From Microbacteriaceae bacterium (GTDB taxonomy: Bacteria > Actinomycetota > Actinomycetes > Actinomycetales > Microbacteriaceae): a stretch of DNA of 13,199 bases. The notes below the pieces were generated by a model. That model was not told the DNA's origin and did not search any database. It was given only the letters and a program-made list of their open reading frames with translations. The first letter of the stretch is position 1, and each line of letters opens with the position of its first letter. This document shows positions 6,436-12,749 of this stretch, in pieces. The stretch lies in assembly GCA_017744755.1 (NCBI GenBank), contig JAGIAU010000038.1, forward strand, positions 1-13,199, read 5' to 3'. Made by a program: the position numbers and the translations under genes.

Positions 6436-7361
6436 GCAGGCTCCGCATCGGCACCCGCGCCAGCGCGCTCGCGACCGCGCAGACCGCGCAGATCGCCGCG
6501 CGCCTCGGCGACCACGAGATCGTCACGATCTCCTCCGAGGGCGACCGGGACCAGGCGACGGCGCTCGCCTCGCTCGGCGGCGCGGGCGTGTTCGTGAGCA
6601 ATCTCCGCGACGCGCTCCTCGCGGGCGACGTCGACGTCGTCGTGCACTCGTACAAGGACCTGCCGACCGCGACGGCCGAGGGCATCGAGCTCGTCGCGGT
6701 GCCGAAGCGCGCCGACGCCCGGGACGCGTTCTGCTCGACCGGTCCTCGCCTCGCGGATCTCGCGCCCGGTGCCCGCGTCGGGACCGGCTCGCCGCGGCGC
6801 CGTGCCCAGCTGCTCGCGGCCCGCCCCGACCTCGACGTCGTCGCCATCCGCGGCAACGTCGACACCCGCCTCGGCCGCCTCACGAGCGACGACCCCGAGC
6901 GCCGTCTCGACGGCGTCGTCCTCGCCGCCGCCGGGCTCGACCGCCTCGGTCGCACGGGAGAGGTGCGCGAGCTGCTCGAGCTCGCCTCGTGGCCGACCGC
7001 GCCGGCGCAGGGCGCGCTCGCCCTCGAGATCCGGCGCGACGCCTCGGCCGACGTCCGCCGTCGCGCGGCGAAGCTCGACCACAGGCCGACCCGCCTCGCC
7101 GCCGCGGCCGAGCGCGGCGTGCTCGCCCGGCTCGAGGCCGGCTGCGCCGCCCCGGTCGCGGCGACCGCGCTCCTCGAGGACGGGCTGCTCTTCCTCACCG
7201 CCACGGTCTACGCGCTCGACGGCTCCGACTCGATCACCGCCTCGCACGCGGCGTATCCGGAGGACTCCGCGGATCCGGCGGGCGAGCTCGCGGGGCGCGT
7301 CGCACAGGAGCTGCTCGATCTCGGCGCGGCGGAGCTGGCACCCGTCGGAGGAGACCGATGA
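6432..7361 (+). CDS. hemC: Porphobilinogen deaminase (hydroxymethylbilane synthase)
   Basis: HemC polymerises four porphobilinogens into hydroxymethylbilane on a covalent dipyrromethane cofactor, in the cytoplasm. The 309-residue protein shows IGTRASALATAQ at 6-17, HSYKDLP at 72-78 with catalytic Asp76, GTGSPRRRAQL at 117-127 and IRGNVDTRL at 139-147 (substrate-binding Arg and Lys residues). Cys238 in EAGCAAPVA is the dipyrromethane attachment site. All key residues are present, so it should be active. The ATG overlaps the stop of the repeat-encoded mini-ORF, and its ribosome-binding sequence (GAAGGG, 6417-6422) is the end of the repeat. The stop overlaps hemD (ATGA, 7358-7361). Confidence 0.96.
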   Translation: MSRLRIGTRASALATAQTAQIAARLGDHEIVTISSEGDRDQATALASLGGAGVFVSNLRDALLAGDVDVVVHSYKDLPTATAEGIELVAVPKRADARDAFCSTGPRLADLAPGARVGTGSPRRRAQLLAARPDLDVVAIRGNVDTRLGRLTSDDPERRLDGVVLAAAGLDRLGRTGEVRELLELASWPTAPAQGALALEIRRDASADVRRRAAKLDHRPTRLAAAAERGVLARLEAGCAAPVAATALLEDGLLFLTATVYALDGSDSITASHAAYPEDSADPAGELAGRVAQELLDLGAAELAPVGGDR

Positions 7362-8143
7362 ACGCACTGACCGGCTGGCGAGTCCTCATCCCACGCGGCG
7401 GCGCCTGGGGCGACGACCTCGCCGAGCGCCTGCGCGCGGTCGGCGCGGAGCCCGTCATGGTCCCGCTCATCGCCTTCGAGGAGCCGGCGGACGACGCGGC
7501 CCTCGGCGCCGCGCTCGCCGACCTCTCGGCCGGCCGCTTCGACTGGCTCGTCGTGACGAGCGCGACGACGGTCGAGGCGCTCGTCCGGCACGGCGCGACC
7601 GTCCCCGAGGGGACGCGCGTCGCCGTCGTCGGCGGCCACACGGGCCAGGCGGCGCGCGACGCCGGCCTGCCCGTCGCCTTCACGCCGGTCGAGGCCTCGG
7701 CGCGCGGGCTCGTCCTCGAGTGGCCGGGCGGCCCGGGCGAGCGCGTCCTGCTGCCGCAGTCGGAGCTCGCCGACGCGACCCTCGTCGAGGGCCTCGGCGC
7801 CCTCGGCGCGCAGGTCGCGCAGGTGACCGCGTACCGCACCGTCCCGGTCGCCCCCGCCGAGGGCGTCGCGGAGGAGGTCGCGCGGGGGGCGTTCCAGGCC
7901 GTCCTGGTCACCGCGGGCAGCGTCGCGGCCAGGGTCGCCGACGTGTTCCCGTCCATCCCCGAGTCGACCGCGCTCGTCGCGATCGGGCCGCGCACCGCGG
8001 GCGAGGCCGCGACGGCGGGCCTGCGGATCGCCGCCGTCGCCGACGGCCGCAGCGGCGCCGCCATGGTCGACGCGCTCGCCGCCGTCGCCGCCGAACGCGG
8101 GGGCCCTTCGACTCGCTCCGCCCGCTCAGGGGACCAGGCATGA
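7358..8143 (+). CDS. hemD: Uroporphyrinogen III synthase, with a repeat-encoded C-terminal tail
   Basis: HemD cyclises hydroxymethylbilane with inversion of ring D to uroporphyrinogen III. The family is poorly conserved in sequence. The call rests on length (261 residues), the two-lobed pattern (LIPRGGAWGDDLAERLRAVG at the start, DWLVVTSATTVEAL at about 62-75, VLLPQSELADATLVEGL and VTAYRTVP in the second lobe, AVLVTAGSVAAR and LVAIGPRTAGEAATAGL near the end) and on its place after hemC. A strong GGAGGAG precedes the overlapping ATG. The last twelve residues, PSTRSARSGDQA (250-261), are encoded by an intergenic-type repeat (8104-8143) and are unlikely to belong to the ancestral fold. The stop lies in ATGA (8140-8143), which starts a 14-codon mini-ORF leading to hemB. 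Confidence 0.9.
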   Translation: MNALTGWRVLIPRGGAWGDDLAERLRAVGAEPVMVPLIAFEEPADDAALGAALADLSAGRFDWLVVTSATTVEALVRHGATVPEGTRVAVVGGHTGQAARDAGLPVAFTPVEASARGLVLEWPGGPGERVLLPQSELADATLVEGLGALGAQVAQVTAYRTVPVAPAEGVAEEVARGAFQAVLVTAGSVAARVADVFPSIPESTALVAIGPRTAGEAATAGLRIAAVADGRSGAAMVDALAAVAAERGGPSTRSARSGDQA

Positions 8144-8184
8144 CCCTTCGACTCGTTGCACTCGCTCAGGGAGCCACGGCATGA
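8104..8184 (+). repeat. Two tandem 40/41-bp repeats of the CCCTTCGACTCG...CGCTCAGGG family
   Basis: Unit a (8104-8143, 40 bp) and unit b (8144-8184, 41 bp) share CCCTTCGACTCG, a variable centre, CGCTCAGGG and the ending GGCATGA. GGCATGACC occurs at 8137-8145 and again 41 bases later at 8178-8186, so the duplicated unit included the start/stop junction itself. The units are in the opposite orientation to those at 6353-6422. Unit a is translated as the HemD tail and unit b as the following mini-ORF. CAGGGAG in unit b gives hemB its ribosome-binding sequence. The centres differ (CTCCGCC against TTGCA), so the copies are older or less constrained than the exact 33-bp pair. Confidence 0.9.
8140..8184 (+). 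CDS. 14-codon repeat-encoded mini-ORF linking hemD to hemB
   Basis: The ATG at 8140 overlaps the hemD stop (ATGA) and opens a 14-codon frame, MTLRLVALAQGATA, whose TGA (8182-8184) lies in the ATGA that starts hemB at 8181. It is made entirely of repeat unit b. The peptide itself is unlikely to matter; the double ATGA overlap suggests ribosomes terminating at hemD could reinitiate here and again at hemB. CAGGGG (8127-8132) sits 7 bases before its ATG. It mirrors the mini-ORF at hemH/hemC, although the repeat is in the other orientation and a different reading frame. Confidence 0.4.
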   Translation: MTLRLVALAQGATA

Positions 8185-9179
8185 CCGGTCCGATCCCCGT
8201 CGTCCGCCCGCGTCGCCTCCGCGCGACCCCGGCCTGGCGCCGGCTCGTCGCCGAGACCCGGCTGCACCCGGCTGAGCTCGTGCTCCCGATGTTCGTCCGC
8301 GAGGGCGCGCGCGAGCCGAATCCCATCTCGAGCATGCCCGGCGTCGTCCAGCACTCGCTCGACTCGCTCCGCGCGGCGCTCGCCGAGGCGGCCGAGGCCG
8401 GCCTCGGCGGCGTCATGCTGTTCGGCGTCCCGGAGGACGCCGCGAAGGACGCCCGCGGCTCCGGCGCCGACGACCCCGACGGCATCCTCAACGTCGCGAC
8501 GCGGATCGCGCGCGAGGAGGCCGGCGACGCGCTCGTCGTGCAGACCGACCTGTGCCTCGACGAGTTCACCGACCACGGCCACTGCGGCGTCCTCGACGCC
8601 GACGGCCGGGTCGACAACGACGCCTCGCTCGAGCGCTACCGCGACATGGCGCTCGCCCAGGCGGAGGCGGGATCGCAGCTGCTCGGCCTCTCCGGGATGA
8701 TGGACGGCCAGGTCGCCGCCGTCCGCGACGCGCTCGACGCGGCGGGACGCACCGACGTCGCGCTGCTCGGCTACTCGGCCAAGTACGCGAGCGCGTTCTA
8801 CGGGCCCTTCCGGGAGGCGGTCGGCTCCTCGTTGCAGGGCGACCGGAGGACGTATCAGCAGGATGCGGCCAACCGCCGCGAGGGCATCCGCGAGGCGCAG
8901 CTCGACCTCGCCGAGGGCGCCGACATCGTGATGGTGAAGCCCGCGACGATGTACCTCGACGTCCTGGCCGACGTCGCGGCGATCTCCGACGTGCCGGTGT
9001 GGGCGTATCACATCAGCGGCGAGTACGCGATGCTGGAGGCCGCCGCCGCGAACGGCTGGATCGACCGGGAGCGCGCCATCGCCGAGACGCTGCTCTCGAT
9101 CCGCCGCGCCGGCGCCGACGCGGTGCTCACGTACTACGCGACCGAGGTCGCCGGATGGCTCGGCCAGGGAAGATTCTGA
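8181..9179 (+). CDS. hemB: Porphobilinogen synthase (delta-aminolevulinate dehydratase)
   Basis: HemB condenses two 5-aminolevulinates into porphobilinogen in the cytoplasm. The 332-residue product has both Schiff-base lysines: Lys201 in GYSAKYASAFYGPFR and Lys253 in IVMVKPA. The metal-site segment is DLCLDEFTDHGHCG (123-136). It keeps Cys125 and Cys135, but the middle cysteine of the zinc type (C-x-C-x7-C) is Asp127, giving a Cys-Asp-Cys site between the zinc and magnesium forms. The C-terminal LTYYATEVAGWL is typical. The ATG overlaps the stop of the mini-ORF created by the repeat, and CAGGGAG within the repeat is its ribosome site. A 13-base gap follows before hemL, the first hem gene since hemE not entered by an overlap. 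Confidence 0.97.
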   Translation: MTGPIPVVRPRRLRATPAWRRLVAETRLHPAELVLPMFVREGAREPNPISSMPGVVQHSLDSLRAALAEAAEAGLGGVMLFGVPEDAAKDARGSGADDPDGILNVATRIAREEAGDALVVQTDLCLDEFTDHGHCGVLDADGRVDNDASLERYRDMALAQAEAGSQLLGLSGMMDGQVAAVRDALDAAGRTDVALLGYSAKYASAFYGPFREAVGSSLQGDRRTYQQDAANRREGIREAQLDLAEGADIVMVKPATMYLDVLADVAAISDVPVWAYHISGEYAMLEAAAANGWIDRERAIAETLLSIRRAGADAVLTYYATEVAGWLGQGRF

Positions 9180-9192
9180 GGGGCAGGCTCTG

Positions 9193-10548
9193 ATGGGTGC
9201 TCGTGCGAAGGGACCGTCGAACGCCGAATACTTCGAGCGGGCGAAGCGGCTCATCCCGGGCGGGGTGAACTCGCCCGTCCGGGCCTTCGGCTCCGTCGGC
9301 GGGACGCCGCGCTTCCTGGTGTCCGGCCACGGGCCGTACGTCGTCGACGCCGAGGGCGCCGAATACGTCGACCTCGTCGGCGCCTGGGGTCCCGCGCTGC
9401 TCGGGCATGCGCACCCGCGCATCGTCGCCGCCGTCCAGGAGGCTGCGGCGCTCGGCCTCGGCTTCGGGGCGTCGAGCCCGCGCGAGGCCGATCTCGCCCG
9501 CCTCATCGTCGACCGGACGACGCTGAGCGGACGAGCGCTCCTCGAGCGCGTCCGCCTCGTCTCCACGGGCACGGAGGCGACGATGACGGCGATCCGCCTC
9601 GCGCGCGGCGCGACGGGCCGGGACCTGCTGATCAAGTTCGCGGGCCACTACCACGGCCACTCCGACGGCCTCCTCGCCGCCTCCGGCTCCGGCGTCGCGA
9701 CCCTCGGACTGCCGGGCTCGGCCGGCGTGCCGGCGGCGATCGCCGCGCAGACGCTCGTGCTGCCGTACAACGACCTCGCCGCCGTCGAGGCCGCCTTCGC
9801 CGCGTATCCGGACCGCATCGCCGCCGTCATCGCGGAGGCCGCCGGGGCGAACGCGGGCGTGCTCGCCCCGGAGCCCGGCTTCAACGCCGCCCTCGCCGAC
9901 GTCGCCCACCGCCACGGCGCGCTGCTCATCCTCGACGAGGTGCTCACCGGATTCCGCGTGGGACCGGCGGGCTGGTGGGGCCTGCAGCAGCTCGCGGGGG
10001 AGACCTACCTCCCCGACCTCGTCACCTACGGCAAGGTCATCGGCGGCGGCCTGCCGCTGGCCGCCGTCGGCGGCCGCGCCGCGATCATGGACCTGCTCGC
10101 CCCGCTCGGCCCGGTCTATCAGGCCGGCACGCTGTCCGGGAACCCCGTCGCCGTCACGGCCGGCGTCGCGCAGCTCCTCCTCGCCGACGAGGCCGCGTAC
10201 GCCGCGGTCGACGCCGCCGCGGCGCGGCTCGTCGCCGCCGTCACGGCCGCGGCCGAGGACGTCGGCGTGCCGATCACCGTCTCGCGCGCCGGCAGCCTGT
10301 TCTCCATCGCGTTCCGCGAGCGCGCGCTCGGCCCGATCCGCGACTACGAGGACGCGAAGGCGCAGGAGGCCTGGCGCTACGGCCCGTTCTTCGCCTCGAT
10401 GCTCTCGGCGGGGGTCTCGCTGCCGCCGAGCGTGTTCGAGGCCTGGTTCCTCTCCTCGACCCACGGCGATCCGGAGCTCGCCCGCGTGGAGGCGGCGCTC
10501 CCCGCCGCCTTCGCCGCCGCTCGCGACGCCGTCGCACCCGGTCGCTGA
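9193..10548 (+). CDS. hemL: Glutamate-1-semialdehyde 2,1-aminomutase
   Basis: HemL is a PLP enzyme that isomerises the HemA product glutamate-1-semialdehyde to 5-aminolevulinate, and it normally works closely with HemA. The 451-residue protein carries IPGGVNSPVRAFGSVGG at 21-37 (substrate-binding loop), VSTGTEATMTAIRLARG at 123-139 (PLP phosphate region), KFAGHYHGHSDGLL at 148-161, LLILDEVLTGFRVG at 244-257 with Asp248 facing the pyridine nitrogen, and TYGKVIGGGLP at 278-288 with Schiff-base Lys281. The usual gating loop and GTLSGNP are also present. GAGGGG (9178-9183) precedes the ATG by 9 bases. It is encoded at the far end of the operon from hemA although the two enzymes act in succession. 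Confidence 0.96.
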   Translation: MGARAKGPSNAEYFERAKRLIPGGVNSPVRAFGSVGGTPRFLVSGHGPYVVDAEGAEYVDLVGAWGPALLGHAHPRIVAAVQEAAALGLGFGASSPREADLARLIVDRTTLSGRALLERVRLVSTGTEATMTAIRLARGATGRDLLIKFAGHYHGHSDGLLAASGSGVATLGLPGSAGVPAAIAAQTLVLPYNDLAAVEAAFAAYPDRIAAVIAEAAGANAGVLAPEPGFNAALADVAHRHGALLILDEVLTGFRVGPAGWWGLQQLAGETYLPDLVTYGKVIGGGLPLAAVGGRAAIMDLLAPLGPVYQAGTLSGNPVAVTAGVAQLLLADEAAYAAVDAAAARLVAAVTAAAEDVGVPITVSRAGSLFSIAFRERALGPIRDYEDAKAQEAWRYGPFFASMLSAGVSLPPSVFEAWFLSSTHGDPELARVEAALPAAFAAARDAVAPGR

Positions 10549-10557
10549 GGGCTCGAC

Positions 10558-11355
10558 ATGGATCCGCTGCTCGCCGTCGCGCAGTTCGCGCCGGGGGCCG
10601 ATGCCGCCGCGAACCTCGGCACGATCCGCCGACTCGCCGCCGATGCCGTGGCGCGCGGGGCCTCGCTCATCGTGTTCCCGGAGTACTCGCAGTTCTTCGA
10701 CGGCGAACCGGGGCCCGGCTGGGCGGCGCATGCCGAGGCGCTCGACGGCGCGTTCGTCGACGCGCTGTCGGCGCTCGCGGACGAGCTCGGCGCGCACCTC
10801 GTCGCAGGACTCATCGAGCGGGCCGCCGAGGCCGGCAGGATCCACAACACGGTCGTCGCCGTGGCCCCGGGCGCGGGCCTCGTCGCGCGGCACCGGAAGC
10901 TGCACCTCTACGACGCCTTCGGCGGACGCGAGTCCGACTGGATCGAGCCGGGCGCGATCGAGGCGCCGCAGGTGTTCGGCTGGGCCGGGCTCACGGTCGG
11001 GCTGCAGACCTGCTACGACGTGCGGTTCCCCGAGGTGACCCGGCGGATCGTCGACGCGGGCGCCGAGGTGGTCCTCATCCCGGCGGAGTGGGTCCGGGGC
11101 CCGCTCAAGGAGCACCATTGGCGCTCGCTCGTCACGGCCCGCGCGCTGGAGAACACGATCTACGTCGCCGGCGCGGACCACACGCCCCCGGTCGGGGTCG
11201 GCACGAGCCTCGTCGTCGACCCGATGGGCGTGCCGATCGCCCAGCTCGGCGAGGCGGAGGGCGTCGCGGTCGCCGCCGTCTCGGCCTCCCGCATCGCCGA
11301 CGTCCGCAGCGTCAACCCCTCGCTCGCCCTCCGCCGCTTCCGCGTCTCGGAGTAG
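10558..11355 (+). CDS. Nitrilase-superfamily amidase (carbon-nitrogen hydrolase)
   Basis: The 265-residue protein has the Glu-Lys-Cys catalytic triad of the superfamily: Glu42 in VFPEYS, Lys114 in RHRKLHLYDAFG and Cys152 in LQTCYDVRFPE, plus the second Glu185 in GPLKEHHW. Length and the HRKLHLYDAF signature are closest to the Nit1/omega-amidase branch, which hydrolyses deaminated glutathione or 2-oxoglutaramate-type amides. Substrate cannot be fixed from sequence. It has no signal peptide and should be cytoplasmic. It starts 9 bases after hemL, with GAGGG (10547-10551) as ribosome site, so it is probably the last gene of the haem transcript. Its neighbour across the terminator is an aminotransferase of the glutamine-transaminase-like type, a possible metabolic partner. 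Confidence 0.88.
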   Translation: MDPLLAVAQFAPGADAAANLGTIRRLAADAVARGASLIVFPEYSQFFDGEPGPGWAAHAEALDGAFVDALSALADELGAHLVAGLIERAAEAGRIHNTVVAVAPGAGLVARHRKLHLYDAFGGRESDWIEPGAIEAPQVFGWAGLTVGLQTCYDVRFPEVTRRIVDAGAEVVLIPAEWVRGPLKEHHWRSLVTARALENTIYVAGADHTPPVGVGTSLVVDPMGVPIAQLGEAEGVAVAAVSASRIADVRSVNPSLALRRFRVSE

Positions 11356-11362
11356 CGGCATC

Positions 11363-11384
11363 GGGACGCGCCCGGGCGCGTTCC
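11363..11384. terminator. GC-rich inverted repeat between convergent genes
   Basis: GGGACGCGCCC (11363-11373) is followed directly by GGGCGCGTTCC (11374-11384), an almost perfect inverted repeat with one G-T pair; folding would leave a 4-base loop. It occupies the 36-base gap between the amidase stop and the aminotransferase stop, the right place for a shared bidirectional terminator. There is no clear T-run on either side, which is common in GC-rich actinobacteria. Confidence 0.55.
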
Positions 11385-11391
11385 GCCCCGC

Positions 11392-12591
11392 TCAGCCGCC
11401 GAGCGCGGCGAGGCGCGCGACGGCCTCCTCGATGACCGGCACGCGCTTGCAGAACGCGAACCGCAGCAGCGAGGCGTACTCCGCCCGGTGCGCCTCGGAG
11501 ACGAGCGCGGAGACCGGGATGCCGACGACCCCCGCGAGCCCGGGCAGCCGCCGCGCGAAGGCCGCGGCGTCCGGCTCCCCGATCGGCGCCGTGTCGACGA
11601 CGACGAAGTACCCGGCCGACGGACGGTACACCGTGAAGCCCGCGGCGGCGAGGCCCGCGGACAGCAGGTCCCGCTTCTCCCGCAGCACGCCGGTCGCGCC
11701 CGTGAAGACGGCGTCCGGCAGGCCGAGGCCGGCGGCGATCGCCGGCTGGAACGGGCCGGCGTTCACGAAGGTGAGGAACTGCTTGACCGCCGTGATCGCG
11801 CGCACCAGCGGCGCCGGCCCGACCGCCCAGCCGACCTTCCAGCCGGTGACGGAGAACGTCTTGCCGCCGGAGGAGATCGTGACAGTCCGTTCCCATCCCC
11901 CTGGCAGCGACGACAGCGGTATATGCCGCCCCTCGTATACGAGATGCTCGTACACCTCGTCGGTGACGATGATCGCGTCGTGCCGGTGCGCCAGCTCGAG
12001 GACGTGCGTCAGCAGCTCTCGCGGCCAGACGGCGCCGGAGGGGTTGTGCGGGGAGTTGACGAGGATGAGCCGGGTGCGGTCGGTCACGGCAGCCGACAGC
12101 GCCGAAGGGTCGGGGAGGAACGACGGCGGCGCGACCGGCACCGTCACGAGCCGTGCGCCGGCGAGGGCCGCGATGGCGCCGTAGGAGTCGTAGTAGGGCT
12201 CGGCGACGACGATCTCGTCGCCGGGCTCGCAGAGGGCGAGGATCGACGCCGCGATCGCCTCCGTCGCCCCGGCCGTGACGAGCACCTCGGTCGTGGGGTC
12301 GACGGCCACCCCGTACCAGTGCTGCTGGTGGGTCGCGATGGCCTCGCGGAGGACGGGCGCGCCGATGCCGGGCGGGTACTGGTTCCATCCGGAGTCGATC
12401 GCCGTGTGCGCCGCCTCGAGCACCTCGGGCGGGCCGTCCTCGTCGGGGAAGCCCTGCCCGAGGTTCACGGCGCCGGTGGCCGCGGCGAGCGCCGACATCT
12501 CGGCGAAGATCGTCAGCCGCGGGGCTCCGGCGGCGTCGAGCAGCCCCGCGCCGAGCGCGGCGCGACGCCATGCGCCGGGGACGTCGTTCAT
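11392..12591 (-). CDS. Class I/II PLP aminotransferase (DapC / glutamine transaminase K-like)
   Basis: The 399-residue fold-type I aminotransferase shows NLGQGFPDEDGPPEVLEAA at 43-61, WNQYPPGIGAPVLREAIA at 69-86, NSPHNPSG at 179-186 with Asn183, TDEVYEHLVYEG at 210-221 with Asp211, SSGGKTFSVTGWKVGW at 240-255 with Schiff-base Lys244, and LRFAFCK at 376-382 with carboxylate-binding Arg377. The NLGQGFPDEDGP opening is typical of enzymes annotated as N-succinyldiaminopimelate aminotransferase DapC in actinobacteria, and of glutamine transaminase K/methionine aminotransferases (YbdL). The sequence does not decide between lysine biosynthesis and keto-acid salvage. The ATG at 12591 gives the family N-terminus; the frame stays open further upstream but without likeness. 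It converges on the amidase gene. Codons 217-237 are unusually rich in A/T third positions. Confidence 0.88.
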   Translation of the reverse strand: MNDVPGAWRRAALGAGLLDAAGAPRLTIFAEMSALAAATGAVNLGQGFPDEDGPPEVLEAAHTAIDSGWNQYPPGIGAPVLREAIATHQQHWYGVAVDPTTEVLVTAGATEAIAASILALCEPGDEIVVAEPYYDSYGAIAALAGARLVTVPVAPPSFLPDPSALSAAVTDRTRLILVNSPHNPSGAVWPRELLTHVLELAHRHDAIIVTDEVYEHLVYEGRHIPLSSLPGGWERTVTISSGGKTFSVTGWKVGWAVGPAPLVRAITAVKQFLTFVNAGPFQPAIAAGLGLPDAVFTGATGVLREKRDLLSAGLAAAGFTVYRPSAGYFVVVDTAPIGEPDAAAFARRLPGLAGVVGIPVSALVSEAHRAEYASLLRFAFCKRVPVIEEAVARLAALGG

Positions 12592-12598
12592 CGCTCCG

Positions 12599-12604
12599 AG
12601 CCTA
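12599..12604 (-). promoter_or_regulatory. -10 element suggesting a leaderless aminotransferase mRNA
   Basis: On the minus strand, TAGGCT (12604-12599) lies seven bases before the aminotransferase ATG, so transcription would start at or next to the start codon. The only Shine-Dalgarno-like bases (GGAG, 12597-12594) are just two bases from the ATG, too close to work well, which favours the leaderless reading. No good -35 is visible at the right distance. Confidence 0.4.
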
Positions 12605-12675
12605 GAGCCGGGGCGCGCGGACGGCGGCGCGCTCCCGTCATCGTTACGGCATGGAGAACGCACTGCGCAGGCATA

Positions 12676-12703
12676 GGGACCGCGCAGGCGCCGGAAATAC
12701 GAT
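12676..12703 (+). promoter_or_regulatory. Candidate promoter for the HtrA-like protease gene
   Basis: TACGAT (12698-12703) fits the actinobacterial TANNNT -10. A weak -35, GGGACC (12676-12681), lies 16 bases upstream. A start near 12710 would leave about 40 bases of leader ending in AAAGGGA (12738-12743) before the ATG. The 158-base gap is shared with the divergent aminotransferase gene and holds nothing else I can identify. Confidence 0.3.
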
Positions 12704-12749
12704 GTCCAGGTCGGCGCCGGAGCGTTGCCGGTGTCGAAAGGGACAGGAC

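Noticed and set aside
5006..7204. 732-codon open frame on the minus strand across hemQ, hemH and hemC
   Set aside because: Antisense to well-supported genes, with low-complexity Arg/Ser/Ala composition. It is open only because stop codons are rare at this GC content.
9127..11361. 744-codon open frame on the minus strand across hemL and the amidase gene
   Set aside because: It lies antisense to two clear enzyme genes and is rich in Arg, Gly, Ala and Asp, as shadow frames are in very GC-rich DNA; it shows no recognisable domain.
12693..12726. ECF-sigma promoter (GGAAAT ... CGTT) for the protease gene
   Set aside because: The spacing of about 24 bases is too long for the usual 16-19-base ECF spacer.
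12733..12744. TGTCGAAAGGGA before the protease gene as another copy of the CTTCGA-type repeat
   Set aside because: Only a partial match (an extra A, and no CTCAGGG partner arm). It is more simply the ribosome-binding region.
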